64,000 nt of DNA from Puia dinghuensis (GTDB lineage: Bacteria > Bacteroidota > Bacteroidia > Chitinophagales > Chitinophagaceae), in assembly GCA_026225275.1 (NCBI GenBank), contig JAMFSL010000209.1, positions 1 to 64,000 of the forward strand, read 5' to 3'. A program made the translations under genes and the position numbers. This document shows positions 16,255 through 25,585 of this stretch, in pieces. The notes under the pieces were generated by a model. That model did no database searches and had not been told where the DNA came from. It worked only from the letters and a program-made list of their open reading frames with translations. How positions within the stretch are numbered: the stretch's first letter is position 1; every line of letters starts with the position of its first letter.

Positions 16255-17445
16255 CTATCGGGCGACCTTTTGGCGACGTTCCAATAAGGTGGTTTCAGCC
16301 ATGATCTCCTGTAGGGCGGCATAGAGTTTATCCAAATCTTCCTGGCTATTGAAGGCGTTGATAGAATAGCGAATAAAGTTCCGGTTATCCTGCGTACTGA
16401 CGGGTATTTCGATAGAGTAGCGATCGAACAAATGCTGGTGAAGTTTTTCGGGTTGCGGGGTGCGGATGGGGATGCTGAACATCTGCCCGAGGAATTCGTC
16501 GTTTATAGGTGATATCGGCTCGGCCTCCATCAGATCGCAAAACCGCAAAGCGTTTTCCTGAACCAGTCTCCGACAGGCTGCTGCAACTTTTTCCCACTGA
16601 TTTTCTTTCAGAAAGGCAATGGCCGCCGGTACCGTCAGGAAGGCGGAGAAGTCGCGGGTGCCTTGTCCCTGGTGATAATCGAGGAACCGGGATGGAGAAG
16701 GGGCGGCGCTTTCGTAGCCCCAACTGATGAGTAAAGGGTCGAATAGCGGCTGGAATTCCTTACTGACATACAGAAAAGAGCAGCCTTTGGGGGTCATCAT
16801 CCATTTATGCGGAGCCCCCGCGTATATATCTGCCTGAAGATCGGAGAGGTCTACCGGGACATGGCCGGGGGCATGGGCGCCGTCGACGATAGTGATGAGT
16901 CCTTTTTGCTTAGCGATAGCACAGATCTCTTTGACGGGTAATACGAGGGCGGTGGCGCTGGTGATATGACTGATAAAAATAGCCTTTGTACGTGGGCTGA
17001 GGCCTTTAAAAAAGTCTTCGATGAAGGATTCCCGGCTGACGATGGGGAGGGTGACCGGCTGGCGGACATATTTTGCGCCGGCTTTTTTACAGTAGTAATT
17101 CCAGGTGCGATCGCAGGCGCCATATTCCAGGGCAGTGGACAGGATCTCATCACCCGGTGCCAGGGGAAAGCTTTTGGCAATGATGTTGACGCCGTAAGAC
17201 GGGTTGGTCGTATAGACGATATCATCTGCGTCACAGTGAATATAGGCGGATAGTGCCGCCCTTGATTGTTGCAGGTATTTCAATCCATTGACGGTAATAA
17301 ACTGAACGGGTTCGGACTCGAGTTCGCGCTGCCATCGCTGATAATCTTCGAATATGGGTTTGGGGCAGGCGCCGAAGGATCCGAAATTCAAATAGGTAAT
17401 AGCAGGGTTCAGCAAGAACTGCGATTGTAAGACGGGTAATTGCAT
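16255..17445 (-). CDS. Class V PLP-dependent aminotransferase (isopenicillin N epimerase-like)
   Basis: 396-residue fold-type I PLP enzyme. Visible are the PLP-contact segment IVDGAHAPG (D188) and the Schiff-base lysine K214 in GAPHKWMMTPKG, a motif typical of the isopenicillin N epimerase/cysteine desulfurase-like branch of class V. The N-terminal ITYLNFGSFGACP resembles the same branch. Reaction cannot be fixed from sequence; epimerase, lyase and aminotransferase activities all occur in this group. No biosynthetic cluster surrounds it. A DUF1579-like secreted protein gene lies 12 bp upstream on the same strand. Confidence 0.8.
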   Translation of the reverse strand: MQLPVLQSQFLLNPAITYLNFGSFGACPKPIFEDYQRWQRELESEPVQFITVNGLKYLQQSRAALSAYIHCDADDIVYTTNPSYGVNIIAKSFPLAPGDEILSTALEYGACDRTWNYYCKKAGAKYVRQPVTLPIVSRESFIEDFFKGLSPRTKAIFISHITSATALVLPVKEICAIAKQKGLITIVDGAHAPGHVPVDLSDLQADIYAGAPHKWMMTPKGCSFLYVSKEFQPLFDPLLISWGYESAAPSPSRFLDYHQGQGTRDFSAFLTVPAAIAFLKENQWEKVAAACRRLVQENALRFCDLMEAEPISPINDEFLGQMFSIPIRTPQPEKLHQHLFDRYSIEIPVSTQDNRNFIRYSINAFNSQEDLDKLYAALQEIMAETTLLERRQKVAR

Positions 17446-17457
17446 GGATTAAAGATA

Positions 17458-18009
17458 CTACTTATCGCGCGTTAATTTTGCGACAAACACCGGTTGCCAG
17501 TTTTTGCCGCCGTCGGCCGAAACAAACTCTTCATAGCTATGGGAATCCGTTAAGATGTCCGACCAGACACCCCGGACCAGGACGGCTTTGCCATTGAATG
17601 TTTCCTGGCAGAACAACTCACCACGACCGTTTTTAAACTCACCGATTGTGGGCGTGGAGATCTGGCCGTCGGAGCTGCTGGCAAAATTCTGGCTCCACTG
17701 ATGCGATTGCGGATTATACAGGAAAAGGGTCGCGCCCTCGAAATGACCCGTGGGACCATCGGCCTCGATCTCTTCCAGTTGGGCGCGGCCGTTCCAGACT
17801 TTGCGAACGGTGACCGTGCCATTCAACTCGATCCATTTGGGGGTGGCTGCAAACGGATCCTGGCAGCGGAGGATATGTGTTTTCCAATTTCCGAAATTGA
17901 AGTCGAAGTCGTGCTGACCGTCCCGGAGGGAGTCGGCGGGCGAAGCTATGCCGGTATTATATGTGAAGGCGAACAGGAGTGAAAGGACTGCGCTGAAAAT
18001 CTTTTTCAT
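17458..18009 (-). CDS. Secreted DUF1579-like protein
   Basis: 183 residues with signal peptide (about 1-22). The mature part (DGQHDFDFNFGNWKTHI, the repeated WNGRAQLEEIEADGP-like strands, FVSADGGKNWQPVFVAKL) matches the beta-barrel-like DUF1579 pattern. Function unknown. It sits 12 bp upstream of the class V aminotransferase on the same strand, so the two may be cotranscribed. Confidence 0.68.
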   Translation of the reverse strand: MKKIFSAVLSLLFAFTYNTGIASPADSLRDGQHDFDFNFGNWKTHILRCQDPFAATPKWIELNGTVTVRKVWNGRAQLEEIEADGPTGHFEGATLFLYNPQSHQWSQNFASSSDGQISTPTIGEFKNGRGELFCQETFNGKAVLVRGVWSDILTDSHSYEEFVSADGGKNWQPVFVAKLTRDK

Positions 18010-18130
18010 TGTCTTTTAATTTGAAGAATGATTTCTCAAAATTAGAAAAGACTTGGACTATTTGATGGGCCGGTTTTGAAATTTCGGGTAGTCCGGTGAT
18101 GGAAGCCAGCATCCTGGGCCAGCAATATGG

Positions 18131-19606
18131 TCATCTCATTGAGCGGATGGTGGTGCTGAGGATAGCGATTGCCTTTTCTGATTCTTTTTCCGTCATCCAG
18201 CCGAAACCCAGGCGGGTTGAGTTGAGCGTCACAGCAGAGGTATTATGGATCAAGCCATTGGAAAGAATGATGCCTTTTTCTTTCAGTTTCGGTGCAAGGT
18301 CCGGTAAAGGAACAGAGGGGTGAAATTTTGCCCAGATGGAAAGGCCTCCTTCGGGGATCTTGAATTCGATCTTATCTGCGAGCTGGCCGGAAAGTGCGGA
18401 GCATACGAAGTCTCTGCGCCGATGGTATTCCCCGAGTGCCTTTTTCAAAGTCCTTTTGATGGTCCCGTCCAGGAACATGTCGGTAAGGGCGAGCTCCATC
18501 AAAGGATCTCCCTGGGTATCTATCAGTTGTCTTAGCCTGGCCAGTTCTGCTATCAGGTTGGCGGGTGCGACGACATAGCCTGTACGGATAGCCGGCGAAA
18601 TGGTTTTGCTCAGTGTGCCTATATAAATCACCATGCCTTTGTTATCGGCGCTTACCAGGGGAAGTATGGGTGCGCTCTGGTAGTGGAAATCGTAATCGTA
18701 GTCGTCCTCTATGATAACGAATCCGGCTGATTCGGCCAGGGAAAGCAGGCTCATCCTGCGGGAAGCGGAGAGGGTGACGGTGGTCGGGAAATGATGGTGG
18801 GGAGTGATGAATATGGCCCTGATCTTTTTTCGCCTGCTGATCTTTTCAATGGCCTCGACGTCGATGCCATGTTCATCGACTTTGACGCGGACCAATTGCA
18901 TGCCGGCGTGCATGAATGTCCGGTCGGCATAGTAGTAATTGGTATCTCCGACGATGATAATGTCCCCTTTTTCGAACAGGGCGGTTACTATCAGGTAAAG
19001 GCCCATGGTGCTGCCGCGGGTGATCATTATATTTTCGAAGGTGGTCCTGAGGCCCCGGCTGCTGTTGAGGTAATCTGACAGGGTCTTCCTGAATTTTTCC
19101 ACGCCGGGTGTTTCTACATAGGAGGTGTAGCGCAGATTGACCTTCTTCGACAGTACCCTGCGATAGGCTTTGATCAGTTCGTAAGCCGGCATCAGGCGTG
19201 TATCCGGGCCTTCATGGAATCCGGTCATGTGACGCATCGGGTGTGCGGGTGTTTTGATAAGGGTATTCACAGGGACAGGATAACCGGTTGAGGCGGGATA
19301 GGCAGCGGGGGTGGAGTTTTCATCGGAGAGCTTACGTGGTTTGGCTTCCGGGAGTTCCCTGCTGGTAAATGTTCCCTTCGAAGGCAGCATTTCGATCCAG
19401 CCCTGTGCCTCCAGTTCTTCGTAAGCACGTACGACCGTCTTACGATGGATAGTAAGGGTGGTGGCCAACTGGCGGGAGCCGGGCAGTTTTATCCCCGGTC
19501 CGATACGTCCCTTTTTTATTTCCGTGGCCATGGAATTGGCAATCTGTAAATAGACAGGGGTAGCGCTATTTTTTTGTATTTGTATGATAGATTTCCAGGG
19601 GAGCAT
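18131..19606 (-). CDS. MocR/PdxR-family regulator (GntR HTH fused to aminotransferase domain)
   Basis: 491 residues. An N-terminal GntR winged helix (about 15-80: PVYLQIANSMATEIKKGRIG, then LPGSRQLATTLTIHRKTVVRAYEEL) is fused to a fold-type I aminotransferase domain with the PLP lysine in GTLSKTISPAIRTGY. These regulators use PLP or a PLP adduct as effector and often control B6 or amino-acid metabolism. Start ATG at 19606 is preferred; a longer reading from 19687 would overlap the divergent MbnP gene. The target is unknown; the divergent neighbour is a candidate. Confidence 0.85.
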   Translation of the reverse strand: MLPWKSIIQIQKNSATPVYLQIANSMATEIKKGRIGPGIKLPGSRQLATTLTIHRKTVVRAYEELEAQGWIEMLPSKGTFTSRELPEAKPRKLSDENSTPAAYPASTGYPVPVNTLIKTPAHPMRHMTGFHEGPDTRLMPAYELIKAYRRVLSKKVNLRYTSYVETPGVEKFRKTLSDYLNSSRGLRTTFENIMITRGSTMGLYLIVTALFEKGDIIIVGDTNYYYADRTFMHAGMQLVRVKVDEHGIDVEAIEKISRRKKIRAIFITPHHHFPTTVTLSASRRMSLLSLAESAGFVIIEDDYDYDFHYQSAPILPLVSADNKGMVIYIGTLSKTISPAIRTGYVVAPANLIAELARLRQLIDTQGDPLMELALTDMFLDGTIKRTLKKALGEYHRRRDFVCSALSGQLADKIEFKIPEGGLSIWAKFHPSVPLPDLAPKLKEKGIILSNGLIHNTSAVTLNSTRLGFGWMTEKESEKAIAILSTTIRSMR

Positions 19607-19672
19607 GCTATCTAAGATACCTATTTTTAGTAATTTAGTCGCATCATCTACAACGAAGGTTTTTTCAAAAAA

Positions 19673-20479
19673 ATGAGGCGATTCCAATCAATGGTATGTG
19701 TTTCGGGACTTGTGCTGGTGCTTGGATTGAAGCCGTCCGTCCGTCATCCCCTGATGATCCGGTTTCGGAATTGTGTGGGTAACCGACCCCTGGCGTTAAC
19801 GGGGGAACTCTATTCCAATTCTTTCGGCGAGTCTTTTTCGGTGCAGCAATTTAAATATTATGTTTCGGCGGTTCGCGTCGGCGACGGGGGCGATCGCGGA
19901 TGGGCTGGCGAGGAAGGGAGTGAAGGCGTGGATCGCGGGCATACCGACGAGGGAGAGGGAAGTGAAGTGATTTTGAAAGAAGCACATCTGGTGGATGAAG
20001 GTGATTCGTCCAGCCTGGTGCTGCATCTGTCGACTGACCTTGCCGATGTCCGCACGATCAGCTTTGTCGTGGGGGTGGATAGCCTGGCGAATACGGGCGG
20101 GGTGCAAGGAGGAGATCTGGACCCGATGCTGGGAATGTTCTGGACCTGGAATACGGGTTACATCTATGCGAGGCTGGAAGGTGAGAGCGACTCGGCTCAT
20201 TCGCCGGCGCATAGGTTCACCTGGGATATCGGCGGTTATAAGGATCCTTCGAATGCGTTGAGGACGGTGACGCTTGCACTTGGCGGGGCAAGAGGGGATG
20301 GAGCGAGAGATGATGGGGCGATGGGCGGAGAGGTGATTTGGATTACTGCGGATGTACTGAAATGGTTTGACGGGAAGTCGCCGGTGCATCTGGCGGGGTC
20401 GCCGATATGTCATCAGCCGGGAGCGCTGGCGATGCGGATAGCGGATAATTATTCCACCATGTTTTCGGTCACGCCATGA
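19673..20479 (+). CDS. mbnP: MbnP-like copper-binding protein
   Basis: 268-residue exported protein of the MbnP family, known from methanobactin loci as a copper-binding partner of the di-haem enzyme MbnH. Family landmarks: N-terminal FRNCVGNRPLAL, QFKYYVSAVRV, and GMFWTWNTGYIYARLEG with W157 and W159; in characterised MbnP one tryptophan is oxidised to kynurenine by MbnH. A Gly/Asp/Glu-rich insertion (about 70-98) interrupts an otherwise conserved region. Its stop overlaps the start of the di-haem peroxidase gene (ATGA), matching the MbnP-MbnH pairing. No methanobactin precursor is visible nearby. Confidence 0.78.
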   Translation: MRRFQSMVCVSGLVLVLGLKPSVRHPLMIRFRNCVGNRPLALTGELYSNSFGESFSVQQFKYYVSAVRVGDGGDRGWAGEEGSEGVDRGHTDEGEGSEVILKEAHLVDEGDSSSLVLHLSTDLADVRTISFVVGVDSLANTGGVQGGDLDPMLGMFWTWNTGYIYARLEGESDSAHSPAHRFTWDIGGYKDPSNALRTVTLALGGARGDGARDDGAMGGEVIWITADVLKWFDGKSPVHLAGSPICHQPGALAMRIADNYSTMFSVTP

Positions 20480-21567
20480 AGTCTTTTCTGACGATAGGTT
20501 GTCTTTTAATGGTGGTCGCCTGGATGGGGGCGGAAGGGGGGACTGTGCCGGGGCTGTCCGTGGCGGGGATGTCTGTGGCGGGAAAGCCCGTCCCGATGAA
20601 ACTGCCTGTCCCGGCGGGATGGCCGGCACCGCAATACGATTTTAAAAAGAACCCTTTGACGAAGGAGGGATTTTTACTGGGCAGAAAACTTTTCTACGAA
20701 ACGGCGCTGAGCAGGGACTCGACTATTTCGTGCGCCAGCTGTCATCAGCAATTCGGCGCTTTCGCCACCTATGAACATCCGCTGAGCCATGGGATCGACA
20801 ACACCCTAACGACCAGGAATGCGCCGGCGCTGGAGAACCTGGCCTGGCAAAAGGAATTTATGTGGGATGGCGGCATCAATCACCTGGATCTTCAGCCGCT
20901 GGCGCCGCTGACGGCAGTGAACGAGATGGGGGAGACCGTTGCGGGGGTCCTGCACCGACTGCAGCGGGATACGGCATATGTGCGGATGTTCAGGGAGGTC
21001 TTTGGCGATACTGCGATCAATACCCAACGGATGGATAGGGCGTTGAGCCAGTATCTGGTGATGCTGGTGAGCGCGGATAGTAAATATGACCGGGTGATGC
21101 AGGGGAAGGATTCCTTCCTGTTGCCTGAACGGCTGGGTTATGCGATTTTTCAACAGAAATGTAACAGCTGCCATCGGGAGCCTTTTTTCACCGATTTTTC
21201 CTATCGCAATACCGGCATGCCGCTGGACAATACGTTGAATGATTTTGGGCGGATGAGGATCACCGGGGACCGTCGGGATTCGTTGAAGTTCAAGGTGCCG
21301 TCTTTACGAAATGTGGCCATCACCCACCCCTATGGTCATGATGGCCGGTTTTTCAGTCTGTTGAATGTTTTCGAGCATTACCGGAAGAACATGGTCGTCA
21401 CACCGTTGACAGATTCTATCCTGCAGCACCGTCTTCCTTTATCTAATTTCGAGATCGGGCAGTTGACCGCGTTTTTGAATACGCTGACTGATACGGCCTT
21501 TTTAAAAAACCCGTTGTTTGCGCCGGAGGGGTACGTCATTACGCCGGTGTTTGTGCATCGGCATTAG
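20476..21567 (+). CDS. Di-haem cytochrome c peroxidase family protein (MbnH/MauG-like)
   Basis: 363 residues, exported (hydrophobic N-terminus 1-20). Two haem motifs CASCH (86-90) and CNSCH (229-233) and the CCP landmarks TTRNAPALENLAW and FMWDGG define the CCP_MauG family. Overlap with the MbnP-like gene suggests the MbnH role, modifying or loading the partner protein, rather than plain hydrogen peroxide removal. No Tyr/His axial-ligand assignment was attempted. The 3' end overlaps the convergent PKD protein gene by 4 bp. Confidence 0.83.
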   Translation: MKSFLTIGCLLMVVAWMGAEGGTVPGLSVAGMSVAGKPVPMKLPVPAGWPAPQYDFKKNPLTKEGFLLGRKLFYETALSRDSTISCASCHQQFGAFATYEHPLSHGIDNTLTTRNAPALENLAWQKEFMWDGGINHLDLQPLAPLTAVNEMGETVAGVLHRLQRDTAYVRMFREVFGDTAINTQRMDRALSQYLVMLVSADSKYDRVMQGKDSFLLPERLGYAIFQQKCNSCHREPFFTDFSYRNTGMPLDNTLNDFGRMRITGDRRDSLKFKVPSLRNVAITHPYGHDGRFFSLLNVFEHYRKNMVVTPLTDSILQHRLPLSNFEIGQLTAFLNTLTDTAFLKNPLFAPEGYVITPVFVHRH

Positions 21568-24224
21568 CGGATGAGGATGAATGTTCCTTTCTTAAAGTGA
21601 ATCTTACCTGTATAGTCTTTTCCTTGTACCATATACACGAATGTTCCTGTTTCCTGGGGCCTGCCACCGAGGGTTCCGTCCCATCCCTGACCATTTTCCG
21701 TAGTGGCATAGACCAGTTGTCCCCAACGATTGAAGATCCTGAAGAAGTCCAGGCCGGACATGCCCACGAGAATAGGCCGAAAGATATCGTTCCTGCCGTC
21801 TCCGTTGGGTGTAAAGGCATTCGGCATGAAGATGTCCGGAAGGGTCGAATAGACGGTGACCTTCAACTTGCCGGTACCATAGCAACCCTGGGGTGTGGCG
21901 GCGGTGGCGGTATAGGTGATCGAGTCAATCGCGGATGTGATGGTGGCAATGGGGTCATCAATGAGTGCGTTGTTCAGCCAGGTGTCGGGTGCCCATGACC
22001 AGGTGACCAGGGCGCTGTCTGTGCTGACGGCATCCAATTGGAGTGGCTCGCCGACAACGACAGAAGTGTCATTGCCGGCAAATACCACTACCTGAGGGAT
22101 GACTGCTACCAATGCCGAATCGGATACCTTTTTGGGGCATCCGAGCGTATCGCTCACTGTCAGTACAAACCAGGTTGATTGCAGAGGATCAGCGACAGGC
22201 TGCAGGGTGCCGGCATTCGTTAGACTACTGTCCGGCGTCCATGTATAGTAAGCCGCAACGATCGTTGCTTGCAAGGTTGCGGAACTGCCATAACAGATGG
22301 TAGTATCTCCTGTTACGGTCACTTGTGGATAAGCCACTACTTTTACATATTCGGAGGCTTTGGCCTGGCATTTTCCAAGGTTAGCCGTTAAATAATAAGT
22401 CGTATTCGTGTCCGGAGCTGCTGAAGGGTATTTTGCCGTCGAGTCGCTGAGCGAGGAGCCCGGGGTCCAGGCATAGCGCAGGGCATAGCTGACCGGGTCC
22501 AGTGTTATACTATCCGTTTTACAGATCGTCGTATCGGCCGTTAACGTCACTGTGATATAATTCAGGACGTTCACGGTTTCGGAGGCAGTGGCAGAACAGC
22601 CGTTTTGCGTAACGGTCACGGTATATACAGTCGTGTCTTTGGGCCATACGATGGCCGAATCGGTATTGGCATTGAGAATATTGTAGTCGGGTGACCAGCT
22701 ATACGTCAATCCCGTTCCGGCTCCATTGACGAGCAGGGGAAGACTGTCGATGCTGCATATCAGCGTATCCGTCGTGGGCAGCGTAAACTGCGGTGTTCCG
22801 TATGCTGTAAGGGACTTGCTGACCGTGTCGAGGCACCCCTTACTACTGCCTACGATCAACTGGACTGTTTCCGTGCCCGCAGAGGAATATGTATGACTGG
22901 GGTCCCGGGCAGTGGAGGTGGAGGCATCACCGAAAGACCAGGTCCAGCTGTTCACGGAGCCATATTTGGCAACGGTGGCATCGGTAAACTGGAAGGGGGA
23001 CAAATAGCAATTACCTGTGTAGGTGAAATCCGGGGTGAATCCCGGGTATACCTTCACGAGAGACGAAGTGGTATCCGTACAGCCGGTGGAGTTAGCGACC
23101 TCCAGTGTCAGCGTATAGGTGCCGGTGTCAGGATAGGTATAGGTCGGATTGGCCGAGGTGGAGCTGGCACCATTCCCGAAGGTCCAGTAATAAGAAGTGA
23201 TATTGGAGGCGGTCGCCTCATTTTCGAAAGTGAATGTGTAGTTATTGCAATTGACGTAGGAGGTATTGAGGGTTGCGGCGGAGAGACTACAGCTGTAGAC
23301 ATAGACCTGCAGCTCTTTCTTGGTTGTATTGATCTTGACTCCTTTCCGCCATTCACTGACATACACGGCCACCACATATTCGCCGGTGGTAGCGGGGGCG
23401 GTGCCGGAGATCAGGCCGGTAACTGCATTGATCGTGACCCCGCTGCCAAGGGGCGCCGTACCGCTGTATCCCGTAAGATAGGTCAGCGAGGCATATGGGG
23501 GGCTTGCGGGGGCTGTAGAAGAAGTGTTGGCGCTGGCGCTGGACACATTGAGGCCGTCGCCGAAGGCATAGGAGAGAGAATCCCCGTCAGGGTCGGTGGC
23601 ACTGAAAGGGTAGGTGAAAGAACCGTTGTAGCAGATAATTGCGGTGTCTTTGAAAATGAAACTGGGGCTACTGTTCTCGTGATAGTCTGTTGCGTTGATC
23701 GTGCCGGGAATGGTGGCGTTGATGGTGATGCCGTCGCTGCCGGAATTGCCGATATTGATGATGCCGTCTGTTCGGTATGCGTCCTGCACGGCGAGAACAT
23801 ATCCTGCGCTGATGTTGGCCAGGTCGACAGTATAGACGTAGGTGTAGATCTCGTAGCAAATGGAGGGTGGATCACTCATGCACGGGCTGTAGGTCGTTTT
23901 GGTAACGGTTGCGGATGTCGTGGTGGAGATATCCTGGCTGGCGACCAGGGCGTCGGTCGAGGCGTTGAAGATGCCCAGGTAGACGCTGGCCCGCGGCCCC
24001 TGTGTGACACAGCTGAAAAATACTGTGACGGTGATGGTGTAGCTGGAGGTGCCGCTGGTGGACCCGGTGCCATTGTATATATACTGGATATAACCACCTT
24101 TGACGTGCATGGCAAAGGTCTTGTTGGATAAAGTGAGGGCCAATATCAGCATCAGCAGGCCGGGGATTTTTTTACCGGCTGGCAGGAAGCGACACAGCTG
24201 AGAAGGGCGAAAAACGACCGCCAT
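21564..24224 (-). CDS. Large PKD-repeat surface protein with gliding-type C-terminal sorting domain
   Basis: 886 residues: signal peptide (about 1-38, then MHVKGGYIQY), an N-terminal beta domain with lone cysteines, two clear PKD domains (YYWTFGNGASS...YPDTGTYTLTLEV and WTWSFGDAS...YSSAGTETVQLIV), several SprB-like beta repeats with NGC/TVTV patterns, and a C-terminal CHU_C/type B sorting domain (FMPNAFTPNGDGRND, FRIFNRWGQLVY, GWDGTLGG). It should leave the cell through the type IX secretion system and stay on or be released from the surface. Adhesion or gliding function is inferred from family. A long plus-strand open frame across it is an antisense shadow. Confidence 0.85.
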   Translation of the reverse strand: MAVVFRPSQLCRFLPAGKKIPGLLMLILALTLSNKTFAMHVKGGYIQYIYNGTGSTSGTSSYTITVTVFFSCVTQGPRASVYLGIFNASTDALVASQDISTTTSATVTKTTYSPCMSDPPSICYEIYTYVYTVDLANISAGYVLAVQDAYRTDGIINIGNSGSDGITINATIPGTINATDYHENSSPSFIFKDTAIICYNGSFTYPFSATDPDGDSLSYAFGDGLNVSSASANTSSTAPASPPYASLTYLTGYSGTAPLGSGVTINAVTGLISGTAPATTGEYVVAVYVSEWRKGVKINTTKKELQVYVYSCSLSAATLNTSYVNCNNYTFTFENEATASNITSYYWTFGNGASSTSANPTYTYPDTGTYTLTLEVANSTGCTDTTSSLVKVYPGFTPDFTYTGNCYLSPFQFTDATVAKYGSVNSWTWSFGDASTSTARDPSHTYSSAGTETVQLIVGSSKGCLDTVSKSLTAYGTPQFTLPTTDTLICSIDSLPLLVNGAGTGLTYSWSPDYNILNANTDSAIVWPKDTTVYTVTVTQNGCSATASETVNVLNYITVTLTADTTICKTDSITLDPVSYALRYAWTPGSSLSDSTAKYPSAAPDTNTTYYLTANLGKCQAKASEYVKVVAYPQVTVTGDTTICYGSSATLQATIVAAYYTWTPDSSLTNAGTLQPVADPLQSTWFVLTVSDTLGCPKKVSDSALVAVIPQVVVFAGNDTSVVVGEPLQLDAVSTDSALVTWSWAPDTWLNNALIDDPIATITSAIDSITYTATAATPQGCYGTGKLKVTVYSTLPDIFMPNAFTPNGDGRNDIFRPILVGMSGLDFFRIFNRWGQLVYATTENGQGWDGTLGGRPQETGTFVYMVQGKDYTGKIHFKKGTFILIR

Positions 24225-24329
24225 TGAAAGGTTTTAGGTTTTGATACTATACTGCGATCTTATCCCGCCGGGTTGCTTTTACCATCGACGGTTCACCCCA
24301 GGAAAAGAAGATTTCGCCACATTAAGCGA

Positions 24330-24359
24330 TTTGTGGTTTAAACGATAGTGGTACCTTCA
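24330..24359 (+). promoter_or_regulatory. Possible promoter of the LytS-type kinase gene
   Basis: TTTG (24330-24333) and TACCTTCA (24352-24359), 18 bp apart, give a partial match to the Bacteroidota -33/-7 consensus; the start codon is 33 bp downstream. Confidence 0.4.
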
Positions 24360-24391
24360 GGCTCGAATCATGCATAGCATGGATCCATCTG

Positions 24392-25585
24392 ATGAATAAA
24401 GGGCGAAAAAATATATTCTATACGGTCATTGGCTGCTTGTTGTTCCTGGCGTTGCCGCTGATCGTGTCTACCCGGCCACCGGGTGACCCCGACTTTCTTT
24501 TTACCATGCCGGTGATCCGGGATGTGATGACCAATGGGGTTATCCTGTTGTTCTTCTTTATCAATTACGACTATTTTATCCCTCATCTGTATTTTACCAG
24601 GAAGTATATGGCCTATGGGGCCTGTATTCTCTTTTGTCTGCTGTGTATATGCGTGATCCCGGTCTTGCTGACCGGAGATATCCGTCCTCCCCGGAGGGGA
24701 CCGGCCGATCGGGGCTGGGACCGGGGGTATATGGAACTGAGGCCGATGGATAGGCCAATGGATCGGCCGGGAGAAGATGGGGCGAGGGATTCAGGATTGG
24801 TGGGACAGGGGGGGGTGATGCGCGGACCGGGTGGACCCGGCTGGCTTGGTGGACCCGGCGGCCCTGGTGGACCGGGCAGGCGTGATCCAGTATCGTGGGG
24901 GTCTGCCTTTTTGCAGCAAATCAGTCATTCCATTTATTTGTATATCGCTGTCATCCTGTTTTCCATCCTGCTGAAGGTGAGGGACAGGTTGTTCCAATTA
25001 CAGAAAGAAAAAATAGATGCTGAGCTCAGTTCTTTGAAGAGCCAGATCAACCCGCATTTCCTATTCAATACTTTAAACAGCATCTATGCGCTGGCGGTAA
25101 AAGGCGATGAAAAAACTCCCGATGCGGTCATCAACCTGGCCGGATTGATGCGGTACATGATCAAAGAAGCGCATGGCGACAGGATCTCCCTGCAGAAAGA
25201 GCTGGATTACCTGACCAATTATGTGGAATTGCAGAAGGCCAGACTGCGCGAGACGGCAGCCGTCAGTCTGAGCATTAAAGGCGAGGCGGGGTCGCTGGAA
25301 ATCGCTCCGCTGATCCTGATCACGTTTGTAGAAAATGCCTTCAAATATGGCATCAATCCGGATATGGAGTCCAGGATATCCATTGGCATCGACATCCATG
25401 ACGATACACTGGATTTGTCGGTCTTTAATACGAAGGTGGTGATCTCCAGCCTGGACCTTTCTACCGGGATCGGGTTGGACAATACCAGGAGCCGGCTTGA
25501 AAAGCTGTACTATAAGGAACATCGGTTGGTGATAACCGATGAGAAGGATCATTATTCGATTTTTTTATCCATACATCTGATATGA
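24392..25585 (+). CDS. LytS/YehU-family sensor histidine kinase
   Basis: 397 residues. Three N-terminal membrane helices (about 10-26, 46-66, 71-93), then an unusual Arg/Pro/Gly-rich hydrophilic loop (98-168) containing collagen-like GPGGPG runs, and a fourth helix (about 176-196). The His_kinase domain follows with SQINPHFLFNTLNS (H222 phosphorylated) and a compact HATPase. It forms a two-component pair with the LytTR regulator, whose ATG overlaps its stop. Signal unknown. The Gly/Pro loop is not part of the usual family. Confidence 0.87.
   Translation: MNKGRKNIFYTVIGCLLFLALPLIVSTRPPGDPDFLFTMPVIRDVMTNGVILLFFFINYDYFIPHLYFTRKYMAYGACILFCLLCICVIPVLLTGDIRPPRRGPADRGWDRGYMELRPMDRPMDRPGEDGARDSGLVGQGGVMRGPGGPGWLGGPGGPGGPGRRDPVSWGSAFLQQISHSIYLYIAVILFSILLKVRDRLFQLQKEKIDAELSSLKSQINPHFLFNTLNSIYALAVKGDEKTPDAVINLAGLMRYMIKEAHGDRISLQKELDYLTNYVELQKARLRETAAVSLSIKGEAGSLEIAPLILITFVENAFKYGINPDMESRISIGIDIHDDTLDLSVFNTKVVISSLDLSTGIGLDNTRSRLEKLYYKEHRLVITDEKDHYSIFLSIHLI

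Noticed and set aside
16255-17445. Assignment as kynureninase or true isopenicillin N epimerase
   Set aside because: The class V fold is clear, but no pathway neighbours or substrate-specific residues could be named, so only the family is given.
22893-24131. 412-residue plus-strand open frame
   Set aside because: It lies wholly antisense to the PKD/CHU_C protein, is Gly/Arg-rich without any family motif, and is a compositional shadow.
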